This document shows positions 6,550 through 7,013 of a stretch of DNA of 7,013 nt, piece by piece (position 1 is the stretch's first letter; each line of letters begins with the position of its first letter). Made by a program: the position numbers and the translations under genes. This stretch comes from Lachnospiraceae bacterium (GTDB taxonomy: Bacteria; Bacillota; Clostridia; Lachnospirales; Lachnospiraceae). The stretch is from the NCBI GenBank assembly GCA_003520105.1, contig DOVL01000251.1, positions 1-7,013 on the forward strand. Reading direction: 5' to 3'. A model generated the notes under the pieces. That model saw only the letters and a program-made list of their open reading frames with translations. It made no database searches and was not told the DNA's origin.

Positions 6550-7013
6550 ATGAACAACATATATTTAATCGGTTTCATGGGTTCAGGCAAGAGCGCTGTA
6601 TGTGCCCGACTCCATGAGCTTACAGGAATGGAAAGAATAGAGATGGATGCCATCCTTGCCGAGCAGGAAAAGATGACGATCAATGACATCTTCGCTACAA
6701 AGGGCGAGAAATATTTTAGAGATAAAGAAACTGAGCTTATCACCCAGCTGTCCTTTGAGGGAAGAAAGGCTGTATCATGCGGCGGCGGAGCTATCCTCCG
6801 CGAGGAGAATGTACGCATCATGAAAGAAAGCGGAAAGATCATACTTCTCTCCGCTTCACCTGAAACAATATACGAACGTTTAAAGGATTTTGACGACCGC
6901 CCGCTTCTCCACGGAAATATGAATGTTCCATACATCTCTGAACTTATGGAACAGCGACGCCCGAGATACGAAGCAGCAGCTGATTTTACTGTTGATGTTA
7001 ACGGGAAGAGCGT
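6550..7013 (+). CDS. aroK: Shikimate kinase (3' end beyond window)
   Basis: From the ATG at 6550 there are 154 complete codons before the window ends; full-length enzymes are about 165-175 residues, so little is missing. The enzyme phosphorylates shikimate to shikimate 3-phosphate with ATP. Visible motifs are the Walker A loop GFMGSGKS (8-15), the shikimate-binding D33 in EMDAIL, INDIF (44-48), R57 in KYFRDKE, the glycine-rich CGGGA (77-81), the lid DDRPLL with R117 (115-120), and R139 in RRPRYEAAAD. The usual Asp-x-Asp is Glu-Met-Asp here, so the first acid, which helps hold magnesium, is a glutamate. AAGGAAAGG (6534-6542), seven bases upstream, supports the start. It follows the shikimate dehydrogenase gene by 92 bases with no convincing terminator between, so shared transcription is likely. 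Confidence 0.94.
   Translation, partial: MNNIYLIGFMGSGKSAVCARLHELTGMERIEMDAILAEQEKMTINDIFATKGEKYFRDKETELITQLSFEGRKAVSCGGGAILREENVRIMKESGKIILLSASPETIYERLKDFDDRPLLHGNMNVPYISELMEQRRPRYEAAADFTVDVNGKS

Noticed and set aside
6525..6935. Minus-strand open frame of 136 codons
   Set aside because: It is antisense to shikimate kinase, whose motifs and ribosome binding site are clear. The translated sequence is serine- and phenylalanine-rich and looks like a shadow.

Overview
The window looks like ordinary chromosomal DNA from a low-to-moderate GC Firmicute, most likely a Lachnospiraceae member such as a Butyrivibrio or Roseburia relative. The reasons are strong AGGAGG-type ribosome binding sites, frequent AGA arginine codons, sigma-A-type promoters, and protein subfamilies I recognise from that group: the WGVRINES/TEYNGHMYPTK type of GH2 enzyme and the sugar transferase with a SWEELPEWM-type N-terminus. 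The taxonomic call is from memory of protein families, not from a search.

Layout. Positions 1-3774 hold three minus-strand genes read from right to left. These are a bacterial sugar transferase (3774-3097), an eight-helix membrane protein with a cytoplasmic SpoIIE/RsbU-type PP2C phosphatase domain (3016-1472), and the first 484 codons of a family 2 glycoside hydrolase (1454 to the window edge). The last gene has no stop inside the window, so it is easy to overlook. A good promoter (TTTACT-17-TATAAT, 3850-3822) precedes the sugar transferase. I find no strong terminator between the three genes, so they may form one transcription unit.

Positions 3897-5469 hold two more minus-strand genes: maf (nucleotide pyrophosphatase, 5469-4738), then tcdA (tRNA threonylcarbamoyladenosine dehydratase, 4673-3897). 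A clear intrinsic terminator (3887-3853) closes this pair, and only two bases separate its T-run from the -35 box of the next promoter. Both proteins carry charged insertions relative to the usual family length.

Positions 5588-7013 hold two plus-strand genes of the shikimate pathway: a YdiB-like shikimate dehydrogenase (5588-6457) and the first 154 codons of shikimate kinase (6550 to the window edge). They catalyse consecutive steps towards chorismate. They diverge from maf across a 118-bp region with a plausible plus-strand promoter.

No RNA gene, mobile element, CRISPR array or long repeat is visible. No stretch longer than about 120 bases lacks a gene. Nothing here is convincingly a new biological system. 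The best second looks are the orphan membrane phosphatase lying between a polyprenyl-phosphate sugar transferase and a glycosidase, and the cofactor loop of the shikimate dehydrogenase.
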